Assembly (NCBI GenBank): GCA_001899775.1
Contig: MKWN01000010.1
Coordinates: 1 to 64,000 of the forward strand
DNA: 64,000 nucleotides
Source of the DNA: Thiobacillus sp. 65-29
Lineage (GTDB): Bacteria; Pseudomonadota; Gammaproteobacteria; Burkholderiales; Thiobacillaceae
Direction: 5' to 3'
How positions within the stretch are numbered: the stretch's first letter is position 1; each line of letters starts with the position of its first letter. Of the stretch, positions 52,792 to 61,297 are shown one piece after another. The notes beneath the pieces were generated by a model. That model was not told where the DNA came from. It was given only the letters and a program-made list of their open reading frames with translations, and made no database searches. The position numbers and the translations under genes were made by a program.

Positions 52792-53639
52792 CCCCCCACA
52801 CTCACACTTGCCTGCAGGCCAGCCGGCAAAGCCATCCCGTTCGGCGGATTGCCCATCAGCCGCAGTCGCACACGCTGACGCTGGTTGATCGGGTTAACGA
52901 AGGCAAAGACACGCTGCACGAGAGCCGGGATCGCGACCTCGCCGCGGCGCGCGTCGACCACATACATGGTCGCCGGCTGCCCCGGCCTCAGCTTGCCCGC
53001 CACCTTCGCCGGCAGACTGGCTTCCACCTGCATCGCCGCCGGGCGGGCGATCGTCAGAATGGTCGTCCCCGTCGCGGTGTACTGCCCGACTTGCCCGCTC
53101 GTATTCAGAATCTGGTTGTTGACGACGTTCAGGCCATAGATGTAGCCGGTCTCCGGCGACTTGATGCGGATCCTCTTCAAGGGCTCGCCCCGCGTTTCCA
53201 GCAACTTGATGTCCTCTTCGGACATTCCCCGCCAACTCAGCCCCATGCGGGCGTCGATGAGCTTCTCGTTGCCCGTCATGGAGAATTCCCGCACCGCCTC
53301 CATGTTCGCGAACAAGCCCAGATACGTGCCCTGAATGGTCTCCAGTTCGGCGCTTTCCATTTCACCCAGCACCTCGCCGCGCGTCACGCGCTTTCCCACA
53401 TACAGGTTGTTCAGCCGGGTGATGCGCGCGTTGATCTTGATGGTCACGTCCACCAGTTGCCGCGGGTCAAAAATCACCGACGCCGGATAGCGCGCGGCCG
53501 CCTCCACCGGGTGATCATGATGGTCCGCCGCGGACGTCGTCCCGCCGAACATCGACGCATCGGAATGCGCATGCGCCGCCGCAGGCGCGCTCACGAGCAG
53601 GAACGCCACGAAAATCCGTTGAAGCAGCATTTTCTTCAA
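52788..53639 (-). CDS. RND efflux periplasmic adaptor, short
   Basis: About 283 residues (TTG start; ATG three codons later also possible). A signal peptide leads to HSDASMFGG at the mature start, then HHDHPVEAAAR. These share the HSDxxMFG and His cluster with the long adaptor, but the rest has a shorter single-domain layout (RITRLNNLYVGKRVTRGEV). It is the first gene after the 53.67-kb sigma-54 promoter. Whether it works with, or instead of, the long adaptor is unknown. Confidence 0.85.
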   Translation of the reverse strand: MKKMLLQRIFVAFLLVSAPAAAHAHSDASMFGGTTSAADHHDHPVEAAARYPASVIFDPRQLVDVTIKINARITRLNNLYVGKRVTRGEVLGEMESAELETIQGTYLGLFANMEAVREFSMTGNEKLIDARMGLSWRGMSEEDIKLLETRGEPLKRIRIKSPETGYIYGLNVVNNQILNTSGQVGQYTATGTTILTIARPAAMQVEASLPAKVAGKLRPGQPATMYVVDARRGEVAIPALVQRVFAFVNPINQRQRVRLRLMGNPPNGMALPAGLQASVSVGG

Positions 53640-53663
53640 TCAGGGGAAGTCGATACACGACAA

Positions 53664-53681
53664 AAAGCAAATCTCATGCCA
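53664..53681 (-). promoter_or_regulatory. Sigma-54 promoter of the RND pump operon
   Basis: Minus-strand TGGCATGAGATTTGCTTT has exact GG-N10-GC spacing and the same -12 sequence TTTGCTTT as the DUF302 promoter. Expected start near 53656, 17 bases before the adaptor start codon. A perfect TGTTCC-N5-GGAACG site lies about 85 bases upstream. Confidence 0.88.
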
Positions 53682-53763
53682 TGTTCTTACGTCACTGTTT
53701 TTTCAGTTGAACTTTGCCCACAACGGGTCGTGGCAAGAGAAACGCGGGCGCCTGATGTTTCAC

Positions 53764-53781
53764 GTGTTCCGAAATGGAACG
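53764..53781. promoter_or_regulatory. Probable activator site 3
   Basis: TGTTCCGAAATGGAACGT, the best palindrome of the set (TGTTCC-N5-GGAACG). It lies about 85 bases upstream of the RND-operon -24 element. A TGTTTCACG half-like sequence directly precedes it. Confidence 0.65.
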
Positions 53782-53843
53782 TCGCCGTGCCGGTTCCAGA
53801 CCCTTGTGCGCGTCATTACGATTCAACCTGGAAAAAGGCGGTC

Positions 53844-53962
53844 GAGCCACGGAAGCACAGAGAACACGACGCAAAAACATGGACTTGTGTCGTTTTCATG
53901 GACCATCCGATGGGCGGGACGACGAACACCCTGTTTTTCACGCTTCTCCGCGTCTCTGTGGT
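53844..53962. repeat. Imperfect inverted repeat, family C variant
   Basis: Left arm near 53846-53878 (CCACGGAAGCACAGAGAACA, then ACGACGCAAAAAC) and right arm 53933-53962 (complement ACCACAGAGACGCGGAGAAG, then CGTGAAAAAC) pair imperfectly around a loop of about 55 bases. The sequence mixes the ACAGAG and CGCGAAG types of the other two copies. Apart from this and the promoter sites the 53640-54123 gap holds no gene. Confidence 0.6.
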
Positions 53963-54123
53963 GGGGATTGCCGGTTCACAAGGACGGACCTGAGCAAGGT
54001 GCCGAGCGGACGCTCACCCCAAAATAGCCCCCCTTTTCCCGTCCTAATCCGGCCTTTGCCCCGGTCCCGATCGCCCTACGATGCGAGGCATGACAAATGC
54101 CTCCATGGGCCCGAAGCACTGAC

Positions 54124-55698
54124 ATGGCCGAGCCGACCGCAAAAATCAATCCCGCCAACCCAACGGAAGTCGCACGCGAGGCCTTGCGCCGTCTGGCAAT
54201 GCGCAAGATCGCGCCGACGCCGGACAACTATCAGGCCCTGTACGAAGAAATCGTCGGCAAGCCCGCCACGCCCCCCACCACGGCTGCCGACGGCGCGGCG
54301 GCGGCGCTGTCAGGACTGGTCACCGACCTGAACCTGCACCACCCCACGCTCGGCAGCGTGGTCGACGTGCTCGGCGACGCCGTGCGCAAGTCCGACTGGA
54401 AGCTCGCGCGCAAGCAACTGGGTCTGGTGTCGCTGCAACTGAAGAAGCAGTCCGACAGCGGATCCGAGACCGAAAGCCTGGCGACGCTGCGCGAACTGCT
54501 GGCGAAGACGCTGGAACTGGCGCTGGCGGCGCTGCTCGGCCATGTGCCGAAGCTGGCGGAAGATGCCCAGCGCCTGGCCGGCGAGGTGCGCGCGGCTCAC
54601 AGCGCCGCGGCGCTGCGCGAGGCGACGGCCGGGCTGAAGACGCTGTGGTTCCACGTCGACCTCAACGCCACGCAGTTGCTCGACCAGCAGGAGATGCTCA
54701 AGCGCATCCTCCTGCTGCTGGTGGAAAACATCGGCGAACTGCTCGACGACGACACCTGGCTGCGCGGCCAGATCGACATGGTGCAGGAACTGCTCACCGG
54801 CAGCCTGCGCGTGCCGACCCTGCAGGACGTGGAAAAGCGCCTCAAGGAAGTGGTCTACAAGCAGGGGCTGGTGAAACACAGCCTGCGCGAGGCCACCGCC
54901 ACCCTCAAGGCCACCATGACGACTTTCGTTGCGCGCCTCTCCGACGCGGTGGTCACCAGCGACGAGTTCCAGACCAAGCTCGCCGGCCACATCGAACATA
55001 TCAGCCATACCGAGGACGTGCTCGAACTCAACCGCATCCTGGAAAACCTGCTGCACGACACCCGCGCCGCGCAGACCGACACCCAGCGCGCGCGCGACCA
55101 GTTAATTCTCGAACGCGACGCCGCGCAGATGGCCGAGGCGCGCATCCGCCAACTCGAAGGTGAACTGGCGCAGATGAGTGCATTGGTGCGCGAGGATCCC
55201 CTCACCCACAGCCTCAACCGGCGCGGCCTGGACGAGGAGTTCGTGCGCGAGATGGCGCGTGCCGACCGCTACCAGACGGCGTTCTCCGTTGCCGTGCTCG
55301 ATATCGACAACTTCAAGGCGCTGAACGACCTGCGCGGGCACCAGACCGGCGACGAGGCGCTGATCCACCTGGTCAAGGTGGCGAAAGAGGCGCTGCGCGT
55401 CACCGACCACATCGCGCGGCTCGGCGGCGAGGAATTCCTCATCCTCATGCCCAACACCGGCATCGACGAGGCGCAGCGCACCGTCGCCCGCCTGCAGCGT
55501 ACGCTGACCAAGCAGTATTTCCTGCATAACAACGAACGCGTACTCATCACCTTCAGCGCCGGCGTCGCCGAGCGCGCCAGCGGCGAAGCACAGGACGCCC
55601 TCGTCGCCCGCGCCGACGCCGCCATGTACCAGGCCAAGCAGGCCGGCAAGAACCGCGTGCTCAAGGCGCCTGCCGCGCCCACGGACGCCAGCCGATGA
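54124..55698 (+). CDS. GGDEF diguanylate cyclase with long helical N-terminus
   Basis: A 524-residue cytoplasmic protein. Residues 1-360 are helical with coiled-coil character and no membrane segment. The GGDEF domain has FSVAVLDIDNFKALNDLRGH and the catalytic ARLGGEEFLIL. An RxxD inhibitory site (RVTD) lies five residues before GGEEF, so product inhibition is expected. It precedes the flagellar genes in the same direction, which fits control of motility by cyclic di-GMP. Confidence 0.92.
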   Translation: MAEPTAKINPANPTEVAREALRRLAMRKIAPTPDNYQALYEEIVGKPATPPTTAADGAAAALSGLVTDLNLHHPTLGSVVDVLGDAVRKSDWKLARKQLGLVSLQLKKQSDSGSETESLATLRELLAKTLELALAALLGHVPKLAEDAQRLAGEVRAAHSAAALREATAGLKTLWFHVDLNATQLLDQQEMLKRILLLLVENIGELLDDDTWLRGQIDMVQELLTGSLRVPTLQDVEKRLKEVVYKQGLVKHSLREATATLKATMTTFVARLSDAVVTSDEFQTKLAGHIEHISHTEDVLELNRILENLLHDTRAAQTDTQRARDQLILERDAAQMAEARIRQLEGELAQMSALVREDPLTHSLNRRGLDEEFVREMARADRYQTAFSVAVLDIDNFKALNDLRGHQTGDEALIHLVKVAKEALRVTDHIARLGGEEFLILMPNTGIDEAQRTVARLQRTLTKQYFLHNNERVLITFSAGVAERASGEAQDALVARADAAMYQAKQAGKNRVLKAPAAPTDASR

Positions 55699-55727
55699 AA
55701 AACATGCAGATTTTTGCGCAACGGGCC

Positions 55728-55754
55728 TTAACTTTCTCCGACCCCCGACGATTC
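55728..55754 (+). promoter_or_regulatory. Possible sigma-28 promoter of the flagellin gene
   Basis: TTAA, a 15-base spacer and GACGATTC approximate the flagellar sigma-28 pattern TAAA-N15-GCCGATAA (3 of 4 and 5 of 8). It starts about 108 bases upstream of the flagellin ATG. The match is imperfect. Confidence 0.4.
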
Positions 55755-55835
55755 CTCACACAACGGCAGCTCACACCGACCAGCATTGAAGGGTCAAGCA
55801 AGCCGGAATCATCGACCCTCTAAAGGAGAAACATC

Positions 55836-56552
55836 ATGGCACAGGTAGTCAACACCAACGTCGCCTCGCTCTTCGCCGGTGCGGCCCTCAACAAATCGGC
55901 CATCGGCCTGCAGACCGCCCAGGAGCGTCTGTCCTCCGGCCTGCGCATCAACAGCGCCAAGGACGACGCCACCGGCCTCAAGACCGCCACCACCTACGAC
56001 TCCAAGATTCGTGGTGCGAACATGAACATGCGCAAGGCCAACGACGGCATTTCCGCCGCCCAGATCAACGACGGCTACCTGGCGCAGATCCAGGAAAACA
56101 CCCAGCGTCTGCGCGAGATCTACATCCAGACCGGCGCGATCACCAACGAGGAGTCCGTCGCACTCAAGGCGGAAAACGACCGTCTGGACGCCCTGGTCAC
56201 CGCCAGCACCGCGGTGTCGGTCGACGAATCCGGCGGCACCGCCGGCGGCTACGGCAAAACCTTCACCGCCACCTCGACGTTCGCCGACGTGGCCGCCTTC
56301 GACACCGCACTCGCCGGCATCGTCACCGCCCGCGCCGAATTCGGCGCCGACATGGCCGCGCTGTCCTCGGCGGTCGGCAGCCTGCAGGTCGCCTCGGTGA
56401 ACTTCTCGGCCTCCTACAGCCGCGTGATGGACACCGACTATGCCGCGGAAACCGCTGCCCAGGCACGCAACAGCATCCTGCAGCAGGCAGGCAGCGCGGT
56501 GCTGGCCCAAGCCAACCAGAACACGCAGACGGTATTGACGCTGCTGCGATAG
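55836..56552 (+). CDS. fliC: Flagellin (short form)
   Basis: The 238-residue filament protein has the conserved N-terminal domain (MAQVVNTNVASLFAGAALNK, AQERLSSGLRINSAKDDATG) and C-terminal domain ending LAQANQNTQTVLTLLR. The central surface domain is almost absent, so the filament would have a thin surface. AAAGGAGAA precedes the ATG. FlaG, FliD, FliS and FliT genes follow in order. Confidence 0.96.
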   Translation: MAQVVNTNVASLFAGAALNKSAIGLQTAQERLSSGLRINSAKDDATGLKTATTYDSKIRGANMNMRKANDGISAAQINDGYLAQIQENTQRLREIYIQTGAITNEESVALKAENDRLDALVTASTAVSVDESGGTAGGYGKTFTATSTFADVAAFDTALAGIVTARAEFGADMAALSSAVGSLQVASVNFSASYSRVMDTDYAAETAAQARNSILQQAGSAVLAQANQNTQTVLTLLR

Positions 56553-56623
56553 ACTTGGCCGCTGAGTGAGACCAATCCCCGACCGGCGTGGCTGGCCGGG
56601 GATTACACACGAAGGAGATCAGC

Positions 56624-56977
56624 ATGATCATCCAGACCACGAACCTCTCCACGCCCCAGGCTGCGCAGCCCGAGGCGCGCGTTTCCAGTGCCGCGCCCGC
56701 CAAGCTGCCGGCCGCCGACGTGCCGTCAGTGCAGCCGGTCCAGCCCGCCTCAGCGGAAGCGGTGAAGCAGGCGGTGAGTGCGATCAATCAGGCCTTGCAG
56801 CAATCCAGCCGCAACCTCGAATTCAGTGTGGACAGCGATACCACTCAGACCGTGGTCCGGCTGTTCGACACCAGCACCGGTGAGCTGATCCGCCAGTATC
56901 CCTCGGAAGCGACCCTCGCCATTGCACGCGAAATCGAAGCCATGCAGCAGGGCCTGCTGCTGAAGCAGAAAGCCTGA
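56624..56977 (+). CDS. flaG: FlaG-family flagellar protein
   Basis: A 117-residue protein with a variable N-terminus and the conserved FlaG core FSVDSDTTQTVVRLFDTSTG, ELIRQYPSEATLAI. FlaG proteins affect filament length in polarly flagellated bacteria. GAAGGAGAT lies upstream of the ATG. It sits between flagellin and fliD as usual. Confidence 0.93.
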   Translation: MIIQTTNLSTPQAAQPEARVSSAAPAKLPAADVPSVQPVQPASAEAVKQAVSAINQALQQSSRNLEFSVDSDTTQTVVRLFDTSTGELIRQYPSEATLAIAREIEAMQQGLLLKQKA

Positions 56978-56991
56978 ACCGGGAGCCGACC

Positions 56992-58413
56992 ATGGCCATC
57001 ACGTCTTCCACGCAGACCGCATTCGATGTCCCCAAGCTCGTGTCGCAGTTGATGGCGGTCGAGCGCCGTCCCATCGACCAGCTCCAGACCCGGGTCAGCA
57101 GCCACGAAGCGAAGATTTCGTCGTGGGGCACCCTGAGCAGCCTGGTGTCGACTTTCCAGAGCGCCACCAAGACCCTCGGCGGCTCGCTCGAAAAGCTCGC
57201 CGCGACATCGTCCGACACCGGCGCCTTCACGGCGAGCGCCGCCAGCAACGCCGTACCCGGCAGCTACAGCGTCAGCGTGAACAAACTCGCCCAGGCGCAG
57301 AACCTGGTGGCGGCGGGTCAGGCCAGCAGCAGCACCGCCATCGGCGACGGCAGCGCCACCACCCTCACCTTCGAGTTCGGCACCATCAGCGGGGGCACGC
57401 TTACCGACGGCATCTACAGCGGCGCCAGCTTCACCGCCAACGGCAGCGGCCCCGCCAGCATCACCATCGACAGCAGCAACAACACCCTGGAAGGCATCCG
57501 CGACGCAATCAACGCCGCCAATCTGGGTGTCACCGCCACCCTGGTCAACGACGGCAGCACCACGCCCTACCGGCTCGCGCTGACCTCGACCAGCACCGGC
57601 GAGACGCAAAGCATGCGCATCTCCACCAGCGGAGGCGACGGCTCGATCGGTGCGTTGCTGAATTACGATCCGGCAGGCACGCAGAACCTCAGCCAGACCC
57701 AGGCTGCACAGAATGCGGCACTCAAGGTCAACGGCATCGCCATCACGAGTGCCACCAACACGGTGAGCGACGCGATCCAGGGCGTGACGCTCAGCCTCAA
57801 GAACACCACCGCCGCACCCGCCACGCTCGCGGTCGCGCGCGACACTGCGGCGATCACCGCCGCTGCGACAAGTTTCGTCGACGCCTACAACGCCATGGCG
57901 AGCCAGATGAAATCGCGCTTCGCCTACGGTAGCAAGACCACGGCAGCGGGGGCCCTCGCCGGCGACGGTACGCTGCGCACGATGCAGGAACAATTGCGCG
58001 GCATCTTCAATACACCGGCGACGGGGGGCACGCTGACCGCGCTCGCACAGGTCGGCATCAGCATGCAGAAGGATGGCTCGCTGGCGCTGGACAGCGGCAA
58101 GCTGACGAACGCCCTGGCAACGAACCACAGTGACGTCGTCAACCTGTTCAACTCACCAAGCGGCTTCGCCACCCGCTTCGATGCCTGGGCCAAGGAGACG
58201 GTCAATCCCGGGGGCCTCATCGACACGCGCACGACGAATCTGAAAAGCAACGTCAGCAACTTCAACACGGAAATCGACCGTCTGGAAAACCGGATGGCAG
58301 CGCTCGAACGGAAATACACCAAGGAATACACGAACCTGAACATGCTGCTGAGCAGCATGAACACCACCAGCACCTATCTGACCCAGCAGCTGAGCGGCAG
58401 CTCGACCAAATAG
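56992..58413 (+). CDS. fliD: Flagellar filament cap protein FliD
   Basis: The 473-residue hook-associated cap protein has the typical N-terminus (FDVPKLVSQLMAVERRPIDQ) and a mid-region of repeats. The C-terminal TEIDRLENRMAALERKYTKE coiled coil is followed by LLSSMNTTSTYLTQQLSG. It assists flagellin polymerisation at the filament tip and is secreted by the flagellar export apparatus. Confidence 0.96.
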   Translation: MAITSSTQTAFDVPKLVSQLMAVERRPIDQLQTRVSSHEAKISSWGTLSSLVSTFQSATKTLGGSLEKLAATSSDTGAFTASAASNAVPGSYSVSVNKLAQAQNLVAAGQASSSTAIGDGSATTLTFEFGTISGGTLTDGIYSGASFTANGSGPASITIDSSNNTLEGIRDAINAANLGVTATLVNDGSTTPYRLALTSTSTGETQSMRISTSGGDGSIGALLNYDPAGTQNLSQTQAAQNAALKVNGIAITSATNTVSDAIQGVTLSLKNTTAAPATLAVARDTAAITAAATSFVDAYNAMASQMKSRFAYGSKTTAAGALAGDGTLRTMQEQLRGIFNTPATGGTLTALAQVGISMQKDGSLALDSGKLTNALATNHSDVVNLFNSPSGFATRFDAWAKETVNPGGLIDTRTTNLKSNVSNFNTEIDRLENRMAALERKYTKEYTNLNMLLSSMNTTSTYLTQQLSGSSTK

Positions 58414-58430
58414 AAGAGGAGACCATCGCA

Positions 58431-58853
58431 ATGTACGCCAATGCCCTCCACAGCGCCCAGGCCTACACCCATGTCGGCCTCGAAACGAACATTTTGGGGG
58501 CCAGCCCGCACCGACTGATCGTGTTGCTCTATGAAGGGGCCGAGCTGTCCATTCGCATGGCCATCAAGCACATCAACGACGGCGATCTGATGAAGAAATC
58601 CGCCGCCATCACCAAGGCCAGCAGCATCATTCACGACGGCTTGCGCGCGGCCCTCGACCCACATGGGGGGCCGATCAGCCAGCAACTCGATGCGCTGTAC
58701 GATTACATGAACAAGCGCCTGATGCTCGCACATCTGCGCAACGACACCGTGCCGCTCGAAGAGGTACTTGGGCTGCTGCGCGAACTGCGCCACGCCTGGC
58801 AGCAAATCGGTGCCGTGCCCCAGCCCGCCCCCCTTCAACCCGTCGCCATCTGA
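58431..58853 (+). CDS. fliS: Flagellar export chaperone FliS
   Basis: A 140-residue helical chaperone that keeps flagellin from polymerising in the cytoplasm. Characteristic features are Y/H-rich NALHSAQAYTHVGLETNILG, SPHRLIVLLYEGAELSIRMA and LYDYMNKRLMLAHLRND. The start has GAGGAG upstream. It lies between fliD and fliT. Confidence 0.95.
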   Translation: MYANALHSAQAYTHVGLETNILGASPHRLIVLLYEGAELSIRMAIKHINDGDLMKKSAAITKASSIIHDGLRAALDPHGGPISQQLDALYDYMNKRLMLAHLRNDTVPLEEVLGLLRELRHAWQQIGAVPQPAPLQPVAI

Positions 58854-58864
58854 CCGGAGCCGCC

Positions 58865-59194
58865 ATGACCAGCCACGAAATGCTCAATACCTATGAAACA
58901 CTCACCGAGCTCACCGGCGTCATGCTCGATGCCGCGCGCCAGGGCGAGTGGGATCATCTGGCCGAACTGGAACAGCGCTGCCGCCGTCATGTGACCAGCC
59001 TGATGCAGGCGGCGCCGGCGACACTCAACGAATCCGAACAGCGTGCGCGTAACGCAAGCATCCGCGCCATCCTGCAGAACGACGCGGAAATCCGCGCCCT
59101 GGCCGAACCACGCCTGAACGAACTCCAGCAGCGTCTGCACGCAATCCGCGCAGGCCGCCACGGCACTCAGGCCTACGCCGCACAACGTATCTAA
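58865..59194 (+). CDS. fliT: FliT-like flagellar chaperone
   Basis: A 109-residue helical protein (MLNTYETLTELTGVMLDAAR, GEWDHLAELEQRCR, QNDAEIRALAEPRLNELQQR) with the size and position of FliT, the chaperone of the cap protein FliD. The sequence is weakly conserved in the family, so the call leans on context. Confidence 0.85.
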   Translation: MTSHEMLNTYETLTELTGVMLDAARQGEWDHLAELEQRCRRHVTSLMQAAPATLNESEQRARNASIRAILQNDAEIRALAEPRLNELQQRLHAIRAGRHGTQAYAAQRI

Positions 59195-59205
59195 GCCCGC
59201 TACTC

Positions 59206-60216
59206 GTGTACCCTCAGCCCCTGCCTCGCGTCTTCGCCGTCCAGCCTGTGCTGGACGGGTTGCAACGCGACCAGGCGGGGCCGCGCGCGAGTTTCGCCTT
59301 CCAGCATCTGGCGCAGGGCCAGAAGCTCGCCGGCCAGGTCCTCTCGCAGGACAAGGGGATGTCGCTGGTCTCGGTCGCCGGTCAGACCGTGGCGATGCGC
59401 CTGCCCCCCGGCGTGGTGACGGGTGACACCCTGAAACTGAGCTTCGCAGGACACGTTCCGCAACCGGTTTTCCTGCTGGAAACGCCTGGCGCGGATGGGG
59501 CCGATGCGCCGCAACTCAGCCACACCGCACGCATGCTGAGCGAGGTCATGCAGCGCGTCCCCGAACGCACCCCCCCGACGCTGACGCCCCCCGCTCCCCT
59601 CCTTGACCACCCAACCGTGCATTCACCGGAACTGGCACTCGCACTGCGCACCGCACTGGTGCGCAGCGGGCTGTTCTACGAATCGCATCTCGCCAACTGG
59701 GTGGCCGGTCAGGATACGCTCGAAGGCCTGCTCCAGGAGCCGCAGAACCGTGCGTCCGCAACCGAATCGCGCGGTAGCGCGGCGTACCCCAGCGGCACAT
59801 CGGAAAGCGCTGCGGGGAAGCCCGCCAATCCGCTGCACACCCTGATGACCCAGCAATTGCAGGTGCTCGAATCGCCCCAGTTCGTGTGGAAGGGCGAACT
59901 GTGGCCCGGCCAGCCGCTGGAATGGGCCCTGTCCCGCAGCGAGGACGAGGCACCGGGTGACGCCTCCCAGGCGTCGGCCAACAGCGAGGATGGAAGCTGG
60001 GAATCGACCCTGCGCATCACCCTGCCGCAGCTCGGCAGCCTGACACTGCACATCCGCCTCGACGCGCAGCAGAACTTCCGCATCCGCGTGGCGCCGGATG
60101 CACCCGATTCCATACCGCTGCTGCAATACCAGCAGGGACAGGTCCTGCAGCGCCTCGCCGATGCGGGTTGCGCGGTCCACAGTTTCCAGGTGACGCATGA
60201 ACCTGCCGAGACCTGA
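59206..60216 (+). CDS. Flagellar hook-length control (FliK C-terminal domain) protein
   Basis: A 336-residue protein with a GTG start 12 bases after fliT. The C-terminal half contains a FliK-type domain (WESTLRITLPQLGSLTLHIR, QNFRIRVAPDAPDSI), and the N-terminal part is Pro/Ala-rich. It is shorter than classical FliK, and its position in the late cluster differs from that gene, so a second FliK-like protein is possible. Its stop overlaps the next gene by 20 bases. Confidence 0.82.
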   Translation: MYPQPLPRVFAVQPVLDGLQRDQAGPRASFAFQHLAQGQKLAGQVLSQDKGMSLVSVAGQTVAMRLPPGVVTGDTLKLSFAGHVPQPVFLLETPGADGADAPQLSHTARMLSEVMQRVPERTPPTLTPPAPLLDHPTVHSPELALALRTALVRSGLFYESHLANWVAGQDTLEGLLQEPQNRASATESRGSAAYPSGTSESAAGKPANPLHTLMTQQLQVLESPQFVWKGELWPGQPLEWALSRSEDEAPGDASQASANSEDGSWESTLRITLPQLGSLTLHIRLDAQQNFRIRVAPDAPDSIPLLQYQQGQVLQRLADAGCAVHSFQVTHEPAET

Positions 60217-60496
60217 CCCGCAACGCGCCGCCGCGGCACTCGCCTACCACGAGGGCGATCTTGCTCCACGCGTCGTGGCCAAGGGCCGCGGCCTGCTGGC
60301 TGAACGCATCATCGAGCAGGCGCGCGCCTCCGGCGTGTACGTGCACGAGTCGCGCGAATTGCTCGCGCTCCTCATGCAGATCGATCTCGACAGCCACATT
60401 CCGCCGCAACTCTACATCGCCGTGGCCGAACTCCTCGCCTGGCTGTACCGCCTGGAACAGAGCGGCGAGCCATTGCCCGCAACACCACACCTTTGA
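60197..60496 (+). CDS. FlhB C-terminal-like (FlhX) protein
   Basis: A 99-residue soluble protein that corresponds to the cytoplasmic tail of FlhB: AALAYHEGDLAPRVVAKGRG, LLAERIIEQARASGVYVHES and ELLALLMQIDLDSHIPPQLY. The NPTH autocleavage site of full FlhB is not present. Stand-alone tails of this kind occur near fliK-like genes and may modulate substrate switching. Overlaps the FliK-like gene by 20 bases. Confidence 0.9.
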   Translation: MNLPRPDPQRAAAALAYHEGDLAPRVVAKGRGLLAERIIEQARASGVYVHESRELLALLMQIDLDSHIPPQLYIAVAELLAWLYRLEQSGEPLPATPHL

Positions 60497-60500
60497 CCGC

Positions 60501-61265
60501 ATGACGACAGCCGCCGCCCCCACACCCGCCGGTTCCAGCCACGACGACCTGCTCGCACGCTATGGCATCCGCTCACGCAAGGAAATCGTGTTCCTGCTGC
60601 GCCAGGTCCAGCAGCGCAAGCTGCTGGTGAACCTCGATCTGCCGAACAGTCGCCAGATTATCGTGACCTCGGTGCTTGCCGTAGACGAAGTCCATAACGC
60701 GGTCATCCTGGACAGTGCGCGTGGCGATGCGCTGAACCGCGAACTCCTGTCCGGCCCCGGCGCCGAATTCGTCACCCAGCTGGAAGGTGTGACCCTCTCT
60801 TTCTTCACGGGGGCGGTCACCTTCTGCGACTACGAAAAGCTGCCTGCCCTGCGCATCGCCCTGCCCAAGGCGCTGGTCCGGCTCCAGCGGCGCGAACATT
60901 TTCGCGTACCCATGCCCATTGCGCGCCCCGTGAAATGCATGGTGCCTCCGCAAGCCGAAGACGACGCCGAGTCGATCACCACGCATCTCGTCGACCTGAG
61001 CTGCGGCGGCGTCGCGCTGGCCGACATCGCCGGCCGCATCAGCCCCGACCCGGGCCGGCGTTTGCCCGATTGCCACATCCTGCTGCCGGAGGTCCCGCCC
61101 GTGGTCGCCACCCTGGAAATCCGCAACAGCGCCCAGATCCGCCTGCACAACGGCGCATTCCAGACGCGCCTGGGATGCCAGTTCATCAATCTGCCCAACG
61201 ACATGGCGGCTCCACTCCAGCGCTTCGTGATGGAAATCGAACGCGCACGCCGCGCCAATCTTTAG
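60501..61265 (+). CDS. ycgR: YcgR-like flagellar brake, PilZ domain
   Basis: A 254-residue protein with the YcgR N-domain (GIRSRKEIVFLLRQVQQRKL) and a C-terminal PilZ domain. The cyclic di-GMP ligands are in LQRREHFRVPMPIA (RxxxR) and VDLSCGGVAL (D/NxSxxG). On binding cyclic di-GMP it slows the flagellar motor. A start ATG 5 bases after the FlhB-tail gene suggests co-transcription, and the GGDEF gene upstream can supply the signal. Confidence 0.92.
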   Translation: MTTAAAPTPAGSSHDDLLARYGIRSRKEIVFLLRQVQQRKLLVNLDLPNSRQIIVTSVLAVDEVHNAVILDSARGDALNRELLSGPGAEFVTQLEGVTLSFFTGAVTFCDYEKLPALRIALPKALVRLQRREHFRVPMPIARPVKCMVPPQAEDDAESITTHLVDLSCGGVALADIAGRISPDPGRRLPDCHILLPEVPPVVATLEIRNSAQIRLHNGAFQTRLGCQFINLPNDMAAPLQRFVMEIERARRANL

Positions 61266-61297
61266 AGCCGCCATCCACGACAACCAGGAGACACCTC

